From Streptomyces parvus (GTDB lineage Bacteria; Actinomycetota; Actinomycetes; Streptomycetales; Streptomycetaceae), in assembly GCF_032121415.1 (NCBI RefSeq), contig NZ_CP135079.1:1798001-1862000 (forward strand): a DNA stretch of 64,000 nt. Direction: 5' to 3'. The translations under genes and the position numbers were made by a program. Under the pieces are notes generated by a model. It did no database searches and was not told where the DNA came from. It saw only the letters and a list, made by a program, of their open reading frames with translations. Within the stretch, counting starts at the first letter, position 1, and each line of letters starts with the position of its first letter. Below are positions 33,241-42,397 of this stretch, in pieces.

Positions 33241-34469
33241 ACGCCGTACGGGAGAACGCGCGGCGGCTCGCCGCCCGTGTCGACGCCTCCACCCCCGCCC
33301 ACCGCGACCGGGCCGTCGACGGCCTGCGCGCCCTGGCACTGCTCGCCGTGCCGCTCGGTCACTGGATGCTCGGCGGCTTCCGGCTGGACGCGGACGGTCT
33401 GCACAACGCGAGCCCGCTGGCCACGTTCGGCGCGCTCGCCCCCGCGAGCTGGGTGCTCCAGATGCTGGGGATCTTCTTCCTCGTCGGCGGGTATGCCTCG
33501 GTCCTCTCCTATCGCCGCCGGTCATCGACGACGGCCGCCTGGCTGGGCGGCCGGCTGGCCCGCCTCGGCCGGCCGGTGCTCGGGGTGAGTGCCGTGTGGG
33601 CGGTGCTGCTCGCGGTGCTCTCCGCGCTGGGCGTGCCCGGCGACACCCTGCGTACGGGGTCGACGCTGGTGATCCAGCCGCTCTGGTTCGTCGGGGTGTA
33701 CACCGTGGTCACGGCCCTCACGCCGGTCTGCGTCACGCTGGCGCGGAAGCTCGACGGCTGGGCGGCGCTCCCGCTGCTGGTCTCCGTCGCCGTCGTGGAC
33801 TTCCTGCGCTACGGGCCGTACGCGGAGGCGATGCCGTCCTGGCTGAGCGTGCTCAACGTCCTGCCCGGCTGGCTCTTCGCGTATCAGCTCGGTGTGTCAT
33901 GGGGCGAGGGGCGGATCGGCAAGCGCGGGGCCCGGCTGCTGCTGGTCGGCGGCGGGGTGCTGTTCGCCGTGCTGCTGCTGGTCTTCCACTACCCGGCGTC
34001 CATGGTCGGGGTGCCGGGCGAGGCCCGGACGAACTCGCATCCGCCGTCGCTGCTGGTGGTGGCGTTGGCGGCGGCCCAGAGCGGGGCGGCGATCCTGCTG
34101 CGTGACCGGCTGGGGCGGCTGCTGCGCAAGCCGCTGCTCTGGGCGCCGGTCGTGGTGATCAACCTGTCCGCGATGACGATCCTGTGCTGGCACCAGACCG
34201 CGATGCTGGCCGCCGCCGTACCGGCCTCGCTCGCGGGAGCGGGGGGCACGGCGGTGGCGGGGCTGACGACGGCACCGGACACGGTGGGCTGGATCCTCGC
34301 CCGGGCCGCGTGGCTGCCGGTGTTCGCCGGGCTGCTGGTGCTGATCGCCCGGTACGCGCGCCGCTTCGAGGCCCCGCGGCGGGCGGACACCCGCGCCGCG
34401 AACACCCGCCGCGCGCTGGCGGGGCTGCTCGCGGCGGGGTTCGCGGTGTTCGCGCTGGGGCTGGCGTGA
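33237..34469 (+). CDS. Acyltransferase family 3 membrane protein
   Basis: A 410-residue integral membrane acyltransferase. The start MNAVRENARRLAARVDAST and the first-helix RAVDGLRALALLAVPLGHWM hold the family R...G.R..A pattern. Nine or ten further hydrophobic segments follow, with FFLVGGYASVLSYRRR and ILCWHQTAMLAAAVP. Such enzymes O-acylate cell-surface sugars, antibiotics or glycolipids. It is coupled to the secreted hydrolase by ATGA. The pair may thus add and remove an acyl group on a surface compound (inference). Confidence 0.88.
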   Translation: MNAVRENARRLAARVDASTPAHRDRAVDGLRALALLAVPLGHWMLGGFRLDADGLHNASPLATFGALAPASWVLQMLGIFFLVGGYASVLSYRRRSSTTAAWLGGRLARLGRPVLGVSAVWAVLLAVLSALGVPGDTLRTGSTLVIQPLWFVGVYTVVTALTPVCVTLARKLDGWAALPLLVSVAVVDFLRYGPYAEAMPSWLSVLNVLPGWLFAYQLGVSWGEGRIGKRGARLLLVGGGVLFAVLLLVFHYPASMVGVPGEARTNSHPPSLLVVALAAAQSGAAILLRDRLGRLLRKPLLWAPVVVINLSAMTILCWHQTAMLAAAVPASLAGAGGTAVAGLTTAPDTVGWILARAAWLPVFAGLLVLIARYARRFEAPRRADTRAANTRRALAGLLAAGFAVFALGLA

Positions 34470-34548
34470 GGGGACGGCGGTGTGCCCAAGGCGTCGCGCA
34501 GCCGTCATGAACTTCATGAACCGGGCGATCACCGCTTACGCCTCCGGG

Positions 34549-35565
34549 CTACTCCTCCCGCGCCGCCGACGTACTGCTCATGTCCGGGTAGCGGTCCCCC
34601 GCCACCCGCCCCGCGATCGGCTCCAGCGCGGCCAGTTCGTCCGCCGTCAGGGTCAGCCGGGTCGCCGCGACGTTCTCCAGGAGGCGGTTGCGCTTACGGG
34701 TGCCGGGGATCGGGACCACGTTCAGGCCGTGGACCTCGGCGCGCTGCTGGACCCAGGCGAGGGCCACCTGCGCGGCCGTCACCCCGTGCGCGGCGGCGAT
34801 CTTGTGGACGGGCGCCAGCAGGGCCGCGTTCGTCCGGGCGTTGTCGCCGGTGAACCGGGGCTGGTGCTTGCGGAAGTCGCCCTCGGCCAGATCCTTGCCC
34901 GCGTCGGTGAAGGCCCCGGTGAGGAAGCCCCGGCCCAGCGGGGAGTACGGGACGAGCGTGACGCCCAGTTCGGCCGCCGCGCCGACCGCGCTCTTCTCGA
35001 CGTCCCGGCTGAAGAGGGACCACTCCGACTGGAGAGCGGCGATCGGGTGCACGGCGTGCGCCTCGCGCAGTTCGGGGCCGGTCACCTCGCTCAGGCCGAG
35101 CTGCTTGACCTTGCCCTGCCGGACCAGCTCCGCCAGCGCGCCGATCGATTCGGCGAGCGGGACGGCCGGGTCGCGGCGGTGCATGTAGTAGAGGTCGATG
35201 ACGTCGGTGTCCAGCCGGCGCAGGCTCGCCTCGACGGCGGTACGGATGTACGCGGGGTCGTTGCTGATGCCCCGGTAGTGGGGGTCGTCGGTGCGGACGA
35301 GGGCGAACTTGGTGGCGAGGGTGATCTCGTCCCGGTGGGCCCCGACGAACGGGGCGAGGAACTCCTCGTTGGCCCCGCGCCCGTAGGCGTCGGCGGTGTC
35401 GAGGAGCGTGACGCCCGCCTCCAGGGCCGCGTCGAGGGTGTCGCGGGCGGCGCGTTCGTCGGTGTCGCCGTAGAACTCGCTCATCCCCATGCAGCCGAGG
35501 CCCTGCACGCCGACGTGCGGTCCGCCCGCTCCCAGCTCCACGGTGGCGATCTTGTCAACGGTCAT
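34549..35565 (-). CDS. Aldo/keto reductase
   Basis: A 338-residue NADPH-dependent aldo/keto reductase. The catalytic tetrad is visible: D56 and Y61 in LLDTADAYGRG, K86 in TLATKFALVR, H129 in LYYMHRRDP. Other family signs are LGCMGMSEFYG and the C-terminal NVVPIPGTRKRNRLLENVAA that binds the 2'-phosphate of NADPH. It is the second gene after a MerR regulator with a TGATG overlap, so it is translationally coupled and probably regulated by it. Substrate unknown. Confidence 0.95.
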   Translation of the reverse strand: MTVDKIATVELGAGGPHVGVQGLGCMGMSEFYGDTDERAARDTLDAALEAGVTLLDTADAYGRGANEEFLAPFVGAHRDEITLATKFALVRTDDPHYRGISNDPAYIRTAVEASLRRLDTDVIDLYYMHRRDPAVPLAESIGALAELVRQGKVKQLGLSEVTGPELREAHAVHPIAALQSEWSLFSRDVEKSAVGAAAELGVTLVPYSPLGRGFLTGAFTDAGKDLAEGDFRKHQPRFTGDNARTNAALLAPVHKIAAAHGVTAAQVALAWVQQRAEVHGLNVVPIPGTRKRNRLLENVAATRLTLTADELAALEPIAGRVAGDRYPDMSSTSAAREE

Positions 35566-35975
35566 CAGACGCTGTGCCTCTCCGGCGCCCGGCGGGCGCC
35601 CGCATAGAAATCGATCTTGTGGTCGAGGACGGCGAGGGTGTCGTGGAGCTCCGCGATCCGCGAGATCACATCGCGGCGGGTCTCCTCCAGCAGCTCCTGC
35701 CGTGCCTCGAAGGTGGCCTCCCCCTGGCGCAGCAGCTCCGCGTACCGCACCATGTCGGCGACGGGCATCCCGGTCAGCCGCAGCTTGCCGACGAAGGCCA
35801 GCCAGTCGAGGTCGCGGTTGCTGAAGCGGCGCTGACCGGTGTGCGAGCGGTCGACGTGGGGCATGAGCCCGATGCGCTCGTACCAGCGCAAGGTGTGCGC
35901 GGTGAGCCCGGTGAAGGCGACGACCTCGCTGATCGAGTAGCTGTCCTGGCCCGCGGGGCGGGGGTGCTCCGTCAT
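35565..35975 (-). CDS. MerR family transcriptional regulator
   Basis: A 136-residue MerR-type protein. The start is placed at ATG 35975, MTEHPRPAGQDSYSISEVVA. The winged helix-turn-helix has ISEVVAFTGLTAHTLRWYER and RRFSNRDLDWLAFVGKLR. A coiled dimerisation helix (FEARQELLEETRRDVISRIA) follows and the protein ends ARRAPERHSV. It has no Cys cluster, so it is not a metal sensor of the classic kind. It is coupled to the aldo/keto reductase (TGATG). Confidence 0.93.
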   Translation of the reverse strand: MTEHPRPAGQDSYSISEVVAFTGLTAHTLRWYERIGLMPHVDRSHTGQRRFSNRDLDWLAFVGKLRLTGMPVADMVRYAELLRQGEATFEARQELLEETRRDVISRIAELHDTLAVLDHKIDFYAGARRAPERHSV

Positions 35976-36133
35976 GACCTCCACGCTAGATCCTTGGAGT
36001 GCACTCGAAGCAAGCGGAATCGGCGCTGTCTTCCCGGCACCCCCTCCGCCCGGACATGTCGCGTTTGTCCGAGATGAAGAAATGTTCATCCTGGCTTCAT
36101 GTTCGTACCGCCCGGGACCGTCAGGGTGAACGC

Positions 36134-36445
36134 ATGGCTTTCTCACCTCGTCTGGCGGCCCTGGCAGCCGTCGTCGCCGTGCCGCTGGGCATAGCGGCCA
36201 CCAGCTATGCCATGACCGACCCATCGGAGGCGCCGAAGGTGCCCCCCGCCGTCCGGCTGGAGGAGAGCCCGCGCGGCACACCGTCGCCGGGCCAGGACGC
36301 GTCGCCGGACGGTGCCGCCTCCCCGGGCGGCTTCCCGACGCCGAGCGGTTCCTCCACCCCGGCCCGCACCCCGGACAGCTCGGTCGTCCCGGGCCCCTCC
36401 GCGGCCGACGACGACGATGACGACGACTTCGGTGATGACGGATAG
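36134..36445 (+). CDS. Small secreted acidic-tail protein
   Basis: A 103-residue exported protein: signal peptide RLAALAAVVAVPLGIAATSY, then a Pro/Ser/Gly-rich linker, then an Asp run DDDDDDDFGDDG. No domain is recognised. ATG 36134. The last 11 bases overlap the next gene (the kinase ATG at 36435), and the two could be co-translated. A small secreted protein placed before a sensor kinase is a frequent pattern in Streptomyces; the acidic tail may bind Ca2+ or a cationic ligand and modulate the sensor (inference). Confidence 0.75.
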   Translation: MAFSPRLAALAAVVAVPLGIAATSYAMTDPSEAPKVPPAVRLEESPRGTPSPGQDASPDGAASPGGFPTPSGSSTPARTPDSSVVPGPSAADDDDDDDFGDDG

Positions 36446-37889
36446 CCGGTCGCCCCTGGGCTTCCCGAGGATTTCCGCCCGCGTCCGGATCCTGCTGTGG
36501 TTGCTGGTCGTGATGGCGGTCGCGCTGGGCGCGGTCGCCGTCACCGTGCGCTCGATCCTCCAGCGGGACGTGGACCACCGCATCAGCCAGCTGCTCACGC
36601 AGGAGACCGGCGAGTTCGCGAACTTCGTGCCGCAGGGGGTGGACCCGGACACCGGCGGCCGGTTCGACACCGCCGACCGGCTGCTCCGCGTCTATCTGCA
36701 ACGCCAGTACGCCGATCCGGACGAGGAGCTGCTGGGGCTGACCGGCCCGGCCGGCGACCGGCCGGACGTCATCCGGCAGCGCCGCGAGCTGCCCCGGGAC
36801 ATCGCCCTGTGGCAGGACACCGGCGCGCTCACCCGCATCCGCGCCTCCCAGGACTCGTTCGGCACGCTGGAGCGCCCGCAGGGCGAACTGCGCTGGGCGA
36901 AGGTCGAGATCGGGCCGTCGGCGGGCGGGCAGCCCGGGGCGTTCGTCGTCGCCTTCCACCCGGAGCGCGAACGGGCCGTCGCCGACAAGACGTTCTGGAT
37001 GCTGCTCGCCCTGTCCGGAGTCGCCCTGCTGATGACGACCGGGATCGGCTGGGCCGTCGCCGGACGCATCCTCGCGCCCGTCCGGCTGGTGCGGACGACG
37101 GCGGCGGAGCTGACCGAGCAGGACCTGACGCGGCGGATCCCCGTGGAGGGCCGGGACGACATCGCGGCCCTCGCCGAGACGTTCAACGCGATGCTGGACC
37201 GGCTTGAGCGCGCGTTCGCCGCGCAGCGGGTCTTCGTCGACGACGCCGGGCACGAGCTGCGCACCCCGATCACCATCGTCCGGGGCCATCTGGAGCTGAT
37301 GGGCGACGATCCGGCGGACCGGGAGGAGACGGTACGGCTGGTCACGGACGAGCTGGACCGGATGAGCCGCATCGTGGAGGACCTGCTGCTGCTCGCGGGG
37401 GCCGAGCGCCCCGACTTCGTCACCCCCGAGCCCGTCCAGCTCGCGGAGCTGACCGCCGACGTGTTCGTGAAGGTGCGGACCCTCGGCGAGCGGGAGTGGG
37501 AGCTCGACGGGGTCGCGGACCGCGAAGTGCGCCTGGACCCGCAGCGGATGACGCAGGCGATGGTCCAGCTCGCGCAGAACGCCGTCCAGCACACCGTGCC
37601 CGGCCAGCGCATCCGGATCGGCTCCCGGGTCGAGGCGGGTCGGGACCGGGCGGGCCGCGTCGAGCTGTACGTCGCCGACCACGGGCCCGGCATTCCGCCG
37701 GAGGACGCCGAGGTCATCTTCGAGCGGTTCCGCCGGGGCACGTCCCGGCGCGGGACCCGCACCAGCGGGGCCGGGCTCGGCCTCGCCATCGTCAAGGCCA
37801 TCGCGGAGGGCCACCACGGCCGCGTCGAACTCCGCCGGACCGAGGGCGGCGGAGCCACCTTCGTACTCATGCTGGAGACCGAGTCATGA
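36435..37889 (+). CDS. Sensor histidine kinase with HAMP domain
   Basis: A 484-residue kinase from ATG 36435. A first helix (ILLWLLVVMAVALGAVAVTV), an extracytoplasmic domain of about 150 residues, and a second helix (FWMLLALSGVALLMTTGIGW) lead to HAMP (residues about 200-255), HisKA with H273 in VDDAGHELRTPITIVRGHLE, and HATPase (QLAQNAVQHT, ADHGPGIP, GAGLGLAIVKAIAEGHHG). It phosphorylates the OmpR-type regulator encoded next, whose ATG overlaps its stop by four bases. It overlaps the secreted acidic protein gene by 11 bases. The signal is unknown; envelope stress is plausible. Confidence 0.95.
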   Translation: MTDSRSPLGFPRISARVRILLWLLVVMAVALGAVAVTVRSILQRDVDHRISQLLTQETGEFANFVPQGVDPDTGGRFDTADRLLRVYLQRQYADPDEELLGLTGPAGDRPDVIRQRRELPRDIALWQDTGALTRIRASQDSFGTLERPQGELRWAKVEIGPSAGGQPGAFVVAFHPERERAVADKTFWMLLALSGVALLMTTGIGWAVAGRILAPVRLVRTTAAELTEQDLTRRIPVEGRDDIAALAETFNAMLDRLERAFAAQRVFVDDAGHELRTPITIVRGHLELMGDDPADREETVRLVTDELDRMSRIVEDLLLLAGAERPDFVTPEPVQLAELTADVFVKVRTLGEREWELDGVADREVRLDPQRMTQAMVQLAQNAVQHTVPGQRIRIGSRVEAGRDRAGRVELYVADHGPGIPPEDAEVIFERFRRGTSRRGTRTSGAGLGLAIVKAIAEGHHGRVELRRTEGGGATFVLMLETES

Positions 37890-38545
37890 ACCGCATCCTG
37901 ATCGCCGAGGACGAGGAGCGCATCGCCTCGTTCGTCCAGAAGGGCCTGCGCGCCAACGGCTTCACCACGGTCGTCGCCGAGGACGGCGATCTGGCGCTCG
38001 GCCACGCGCTGACCGGCGGGTTCGACCTGATGGTGCTCGACATCGGACTGCCGGGCCGGGACGGCTTCACCGTGCTGCGGGAGTTGCGCGAGGCGCGCGT
38101 CACGCTGCCGGTGATCGTGCTCACCGCCCGCGACTCGGTCCGCGACACGGTGGCCGGACTGGAGGGCGGGGCCGACGACTGGATGACGAAGCCGTTCCGC
38201 TTCGAGGAGCTGCTCGCCCGGGTACGGCTGCGCCGGCGCACCGCGGCCCGCACGCCCGAAGTCACCATGTTGCGCAGCGGCAGCCTCGCCCTGGACCTGC
38301 GGACGCGCCGGGCCCGCGCGGAGGACCGGACGGTGGATCTGACGGCGCGCGAGTTCGTGCTGCTGGAGATGTTCCTGCGCCACCCGGGCCAGGTGCTGTC
38401 GCGCGAACAGATCCTGTCGCATGTGTGGGGGTACGACTTCGACCCCGGCTCCAACATCGTGGACGTGTACGTCCGCGCGCTCCGCCGGAAGTTGGGAGCG
38501 GAACGGCTGGAGACGGTACGGGGCATGGGGTACCGGCTGCCGTAG
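37886..38545 (+). CDS. OmpR-type response regulator
   Basis: A 219-residue regulator. The receiver has D8-D9-like acidic residues in AEDEERIASF, phospho-acceptor D52 in LMVLDIGLPGRDG, and K102 in DDWMTKPF. The winged-helix DNA-binding domain is LTAREFVLLEMFLRHPGQVL, then NIVDVYVRALRRKLGAERLE and VRGMGYRLP. It is coupled to the preceding kinase by ATGA. There is a 99-base gap before the SLC13 permease gene. Confidence 0.96.
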   Translation: MNRILIAEDEERIASFVQKGLRANGFTTVVAEDGDLALGHALTGGFDLMVLDIGLPGRDGFTVLRELREARVTLPVIVLTARDSVRDTVAGLEGGADDWMTKPFRFEELLARVRLRRRTAARTPEVTMLRSGSLALDLRTRRARAEDRTVDLTAREFVLLEMFLRHPGQVLSREQILSHVWGYDFDPGSNIVDVYVRALRRKLGAERLETVRGMGYRLP

Positions 38546-38644
38546 CGGTCGGCCCCGGAATCCTTCCCGGGGGCCATGGCCGCATGAAAGATCCTTCACC
38601 GGCGGCTCATCGGGCGCTCACCCCGCCTTCAGAGGCTGTACAGC

Positions 38645-40078
38645 GTGCCTCTTCCTCTCCGGCAGACCGTCGGCCTCTGTGCCGTCCTCGGGCTCTGCGC
38701 TCTCCTCGCCGTCCCCGGCGCCGCCCCCGGTCTCAGCGCCGACGGGCGGCTCTCCCTCGCCGTCTTCGCCCTGGCCACGGCCGCCTGGATCGCCACCCCG
38801 GTGGACGACGCCTACATCGCGCTCGGCGCGGGTCTGGCGCTGACCGTGACGGGGGTGATCAGCAGCGAGACCCTGTTCGCCACCCTGGGCGACGAGACGG
38901 TGTGGCTGCTGATCTGCGCCTTCGTCCTGGCGGCCGCCGTGACCCGGACCGGGCTCGCGGGCCGGGCCGCCGTCTTCCTGGTCGGCGGGGCCAGGACCGT
39001 ACGCCAGTTGGTGCACCTGACCACGGCCGGTCTCGTGGTCACCGCGTTCGCCGTGCCGGCGACGTCGGGGCGGGCGGCGCTCGCCCTCCCGGTGTTCCTG
39101 GCGCTGGCGGCCGCACTCCGCGAGCGGACCCGCCTCGTCGTCATGCTGGCGCTGCTCTTCCCCACCGTCATCCTGCTGTCCGCGGTCGCGACGCTGATCG
39201 GGGCGGGCGCGCACCTGATCACGGTCGGGGTGCTGTGGGAGCAGACCGGGGAGCACCTGAGCTTCGTCCGATGGCTCGTCCTCGGGCTGCCGTTGGCCGT
39301 CGTCTCGTCCCATCTCGCCGCCGAACTGGTGCTGTTGACGACGACCCGGCGCGCCGACCGGAAGGGTCCGGTCACGATCACGGCGGCCCGGATCCAGGAG
39401 CACTCCGAGACGGCCGTGGAGGGCCCGTTCACCCCGGCGGAGTCCCGGTGCCTGCTGCTCCTGGCGACGGTCGTCCTGCTGTGGTGCAGCGAGCCGTTGC
39501 ACGGGGTGTCGCCCGCCGTGGTCGCGCTCATCGGCGCGCTGGTGTCCACTTCGCCCGCGCTGGGGACGGTCCGCTTCAAGGACGGTCTGCGGACGGTCCC
39601 CTGGCCGCTGCTGCTGTTCATGGCCGCCACGATGGCGATGGGCGTCGCGCTCTCCGACTCGGGTGCGGCCGACTGGCTGGTGGGGTGGATACCCCTGGGG
39701 GCGTCCACGCCCCCGTGGCTGTTCCTGGCCGGAGTGGTCGTCGTCAGCACGGCCGCCCATCTGGCGCTCCAGTCGCGCTCCGCCCGGTCCTCCGTCCTCG
39801 TCCCGCTGGTGGTCGCGGCGGCGGTCGGGGCCGGGGTCAACCCGGTCACGGCGGCGCTGGCGTCCACGGCCGCCGCCGGTTTCTGCCACACCCTGCCGTC
39901 CTCGGCCAAGCCGGTCGCGCTCTTCGCGGACGTGCCCGGCACCCCGACGTACACCCCGCGCGACCTGCTGCGGCTGTCCGCCTTCCTCGCGCCGCTCACG
40001 GCGGCCCTCGTCCTCGCCTTCGCCCTCGTCGTCTGGCCGCTGCTCGGCGTGCCCGTCCTCCTGGAGACCCAGCCATGA
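38645..40078 (+). CDS. SLC13/DASS family permease
   Basis: A 477-residue integral membrane protein from GTG 38645 with about 11-12 hydrophobic segments. Signs of the family are ALATAAWIATPVDDAYIALG, VTRTGLAGRAAVFLVGGART, and AFCHTLPSS-like (actual GFCHTLPSSAKPVALFADVP), which mirrors the SNT-type helix-turn motifs of sodium or proton-coupled dicarboxylate carriers. Substrate is probably a small acid; the coupled glycerate kinase suggests a C3 acid such as glycerate (inference). Its stop overlaps the kinase start (ATGA). Confidence 0.85.
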   Translation: MPLPLRQTVGLCAVLGLCALLAVPGAAPGLSADGRLSLAVFALATAAWIATPVDDAYIALGAGLALTVTGVISSETLFATLGDETVWLLICAFVLAAAVTRTGLAGRAAVFLVGGARTVRQLVHLTTAGLVVTAFAVPATSGRAALALPVFLALAAALRERTRLVVMLALLFPTVILLSAVATLIGAGAHLITVGVLWEQTGEHLSFVRWLVLGLPLAVVSSHLAAELVLLTTTRRADRKGPVTITAARIQEHSETAVEGPFTPAESRCLLLLATVVLLWCSEPLHGVSPAVVALIGALVSTSPALGTVRFKDGLRTVPWPLLLFMAATMAMGVALSDSGAADWLVGWIPLGASTPPWLFLAGVVVVSTAAHLALQSRSARSSVLVPLVVAAAVGAGVNPVTAALASTAAAGFCHTLPSSAKPVALFADVPGTPTYTPRDLLRLSAFLAPLTAALVLAFALVVWPLLGVPVLLETQP

Positions 40079-41295
40079 CCCGTCACACCCGTCCCGCCCA
40101 CCGCATCGCCATCGCCCCCAGCGGTTTCAAGGAGTCCCTGTCGGCCGGCCGGGTGGCGGAGGCCATCGCCATCGGCGTACGCCGGGTGATCCCCGACGCC
40201 GATCTGGACCTCATCCCCCTCGTGGACGGCGGCGAGGGCACGGCGGAGGCGCTGGCCCTGGCGAGTGGCGGCCGCCTGGTGCCGTACACCGCGACGGGCC
40301 CGGTGGGCGACCCGGTCGCCTCGCACTTCGCGCTGCTGGGCGGGCCCGGCCCGCTCACCGCCGTCGTGGAGATGGCGGCCGTCGCGGGCCTCGCCCTGGT
40401 CCCGGCGGACCGCCGCCACCCGGGCGCGACGACGACGTACGGTGTGGGCGAGCTGATCCGGGCGGCCCTGGACGCGGGGGCCCGGCGCATCCTCGTCGGC
40501 TGCGGCGACTCCGGTACGTCGGACGGGGGCGCGGGCGCGCTCCGGGCGCTGGGGGCCCGGCTGACCGACCGGCACGGCCGCGAACTCAGGCCGGGTGGCG
40601 GGTCGTTGCACGAGCTGGAGCACATCGACCCGGCCGGCCTCGACCCGAGGCTGGCCGGCGCCGAACTGCTCGTGGCCTGCAACCCGTACAACGTGCTGTG
40701 CGGAAAGCGCGGCGTGGCCCGGGTGTTCGGCCCGCAGAAGGGGGCGACCCCGGCGGAGGTGGAGCTGCTCTCGGCGGGCCTGGAGCGGCTCGCCGCCGTC
40801 CTCACCCGGGACCTGGCCCCGTCGTTCGCCCCGCCGACCGGTACCCCGGTCGACCTGCGGACGGCCCCCGGCACGGGCGCCTCGGGCGGCCTGGGAGCCG
40901 GCCTGGCCGCCGTCGGAGCCCGGCTCCTCCCCCGGTACGACGTCCTCCTCGACGGCCTCGACCTGGACGCCCGCCTGGCCCGCGCCGACTTCGTGATCAC
41001 GGCGGAGGGGGCGCTCGACCACCAGACCGTACGCGGCAAGATCCCGGCGGAGGTGGCGCGCCGGGCCCGGGCGGCGGGGGTACCGGTCCTGGTGCTGGCC
41101 GGAACGATCGGGCCGGGCGCGCAGGACGTACGGGCGGTGGGCGTGGACGCGTACAGCGCGATCCTGCCCGCGCCGATGACGCTGGTGGAGGCGATCGGCC
41201 GGAGCGGCGAGTTCCTGGCGGACGCCACGGAGCGGGCGATGCGGATCATGGCCTTGGGGACCCGCCTGGCCCCGCTCGCCCAGGTGGCCGCGTGA
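40075..41295 (+). CDS. glxK: Glycerate kinase (GlxK type)
   Basis: A 406-residue glycerate 2-kinase. Family motifs are RIAIAPSGFKESLSAGRVAE at the start, LIPLVDGGEGTAEALALASG, ATTTYGVGELIRAALDAGAR, LVGCGDSGTSDGGAGALRAL and GALDHQTVRGKIPAEVARRA. It converts D-glycerate to phosphoglycerate with ATP, feeding glycolysis. It is translationally coupled to the SLC13-type permease, which would take up its substrate (inference). A 180-base gap with a five-copy 17-bp tandem repeat follows. Confidence 0.95.
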   Translation: MTRHTRPAHRIAIAPSGFKESLSAGRVAEAIAIGVRRVIPDADLDLIPLVDGGEGTAEALALASGGRLVPYTATGPVGDPVASHFALLGGPGPLTAVVEMAAVAGLALVPADRRHPGATTTYGVGELIRAALDAGARRILVGCGDSGTSDGGAGALRALGARLTDRHGRELRPGGGSLHELEHIDPAGLDPRLAGAELLVACNPYNVLCGKRGVARVFGPQKGATPAEVELLSAGLERLAAVLTRDLAPSFAPPTGTPVDLRTAPGTGASGGLGAGLAAVGARLLPRYDVLLDGLDLDARLARADFVITAEGALDHQTVRGKIPAEVARRARAAGVPVLVLAGTIGPGAQDVRAVGVDAYSAILPAPMTLVEAIGRSGEFLADATERAMRIMALGTRLAPLAQVAA

Positions 41296-41323
41296 GCGCC
41301 CCCGGCGCCCGGTCTTGGGCGGC

Positions 41324-41408
41324 GGCCCGGGGTTTCCCGTGGCCCGGGGTTTCCCGTGGCCCGGGACTTCCCGTGGCCCGGGACTTCCCGTGGCCCGGGA
41401 CTTCCCGG
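41324..41408 (+). repeat. 17-bp tandem repeat, five copies
   Basis: Unit GGCCCGGGGTTTCCCGT occurs at 41324-41340 and 41341-41357, then GGCCCGGGACTTCCCGT at 41358-41374 and 41375-41391, and a fifth copy ends in GG at 41392-41408. It starts 29 bases after the glycerate kinase stop and lies in the 5' region of the serine hydrolase gene. No spacer units are present. Confidence 0.95.
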
Positions 41409-41474
41409 CACCTGTGGCCGGCCGGCCCCGGGCCCCGGGACCGGCCGCCGGGCACGGCGGTTAGGCTCGGACGC

Positions 41475-42287
41475 ATGGAGAGCCTGCGCATCATCGACAC
41501 CTGGCCGGTCACGACGGCGGCGGCCGCCGTCGTGCGGGCGGACGGCACGGTCCTCGGCACGCACGGGCCGGCCGGCCACCGCTTCCCCCTCGCCTCGGTC
41601 ACCAAGCCGCTCGCGGCCTACGCCGCGCTGGTGGCGTACGAGGAGGGGGCCGTCGAGCTGGACGAGCCGGCCGGGCCCGAGGGCTCCACGGTGCGCCACC
41701 TGCTCGCCCACACCAGCGGTCTCGCCTTCGACGAGCACCGGGTGACGGCTCCGCCCGGCAACCGCCGCCTGTACTCCAACGCGGGCTTCGAGGTGCTGGG
41801 GGACCACATCGCGAAGGCGTCCGGCATCCCGTTCGCGGAGTACCTGCGCCAGGCGGTCCTGGAGCCGCTGGCCATGACGTCCACGAGCCTCGACGGCTCC
41901 CCGGCCCGCGACGGCGTCTCCACCGTGGCCGACCTGGTCCGCTTCGCCGCCGAGGTCCAGGCCCCCCGCCTGCTCGACCCGCGTACGGTCCTCGATGCCC
42001 AGAGCGTCGTGCATCCGGGCCTCAAGGGCGTTCTGCCGGGCTACGGCCACCAGAGCCCGAACGACTGGGGTCTCGGCTTCGAGATCCGCGACTCCAAGTC
42101 CCCGCACTGGACGGGGAACACATCGTCCCCGGCGACCTTCGGGCACTTCGGCCAGTCGGGTACGTTCCTGTGGATCGACCCGGTGGCGGGCGCGGCCTGC
42201 GTCGCGCTGACCGACCGCGCCTTCGGACCGTGGGCGGTGGAGGCCTGGACACCGTTCACGGACGCGGTTCTCGCCGAGCTGTCCTGA
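41475..42287 (+). CDS. Serine hydrolase of the beta-lactamase / D-Ala-D-Ala carboxypeptidase family
   Basis: A 270-residue cytosolic protein (no signal peptide seen). The catalytic triad of motifs is S41-V-T-K44 in LASVTKPLA, Y100-S-N102 in RLYSNAGFEV, and HFGQSG near residue 230. It resembles class C-type esterases/lactamases (family S12). Natural substrate unknown. A TAGGCT box at 41462-41467 lies 7 bases before the ATG, so a leaderless transcript is likely. It is followed by a strong bidirectional terminator and the convergent ricin-type gene. Confidence 0.9.
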   Translation: MESLRIIDTWPVTTAAAAVVRADGTVLGTHGPAGHRFPLASVTKPLAAYAALVAYEEGAVELDEPAGPEGSTVRHLLAHTSGLAFDEHRVTAPPGNRRLYSNAGFEVLGDHIAKASGIPFAEYLRQAVLEPLAMTSTSLDGSPARDGVSTVADLVRFAAEVQAPRLLDPRTVLDAQSVVHPGLKGVLPGYGHQSPNDWGLGFEIRDSKSPHWTGNTSSPATFGHFGQSGTFLWIDPVAGAACVALTDRAFGPWAVEAWTPFTDAVLAELS

Positions 42288-42328
42288 ACCGCCCGCCACG
42301 GCCACCGCTTCGGAACTCCGCAGCGGAA

Positions 42329-42376
42329 CGCCCCCGTTCCCGTGGTGCGTGGGACTGCACCGTGGGAACGGGGGCG
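42329..42376. terminator. Bidirectional terminator with nested stem
   Basis: CGCCCCCGTTCCC (42329-42341) pairs with 42364-42376 (13 bp perfect); inside, GGTGC (42344-42348) pairs with GCACC (42357-42361). It lies between the serine hydrolase stop and the stop of the ricin-type gene, marking the boundary of the giant-protein array. Confidence 0.9.
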
Positions 42377-42397
42377 CCACTCCGCCGGGGCGGACCC

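Noticed and set aside
41324-41408. Possible CRISPR array
   Set aside because: Units are contiguous with no spacers; it is a simple tandem repeat. The same holds for 9707-9776.
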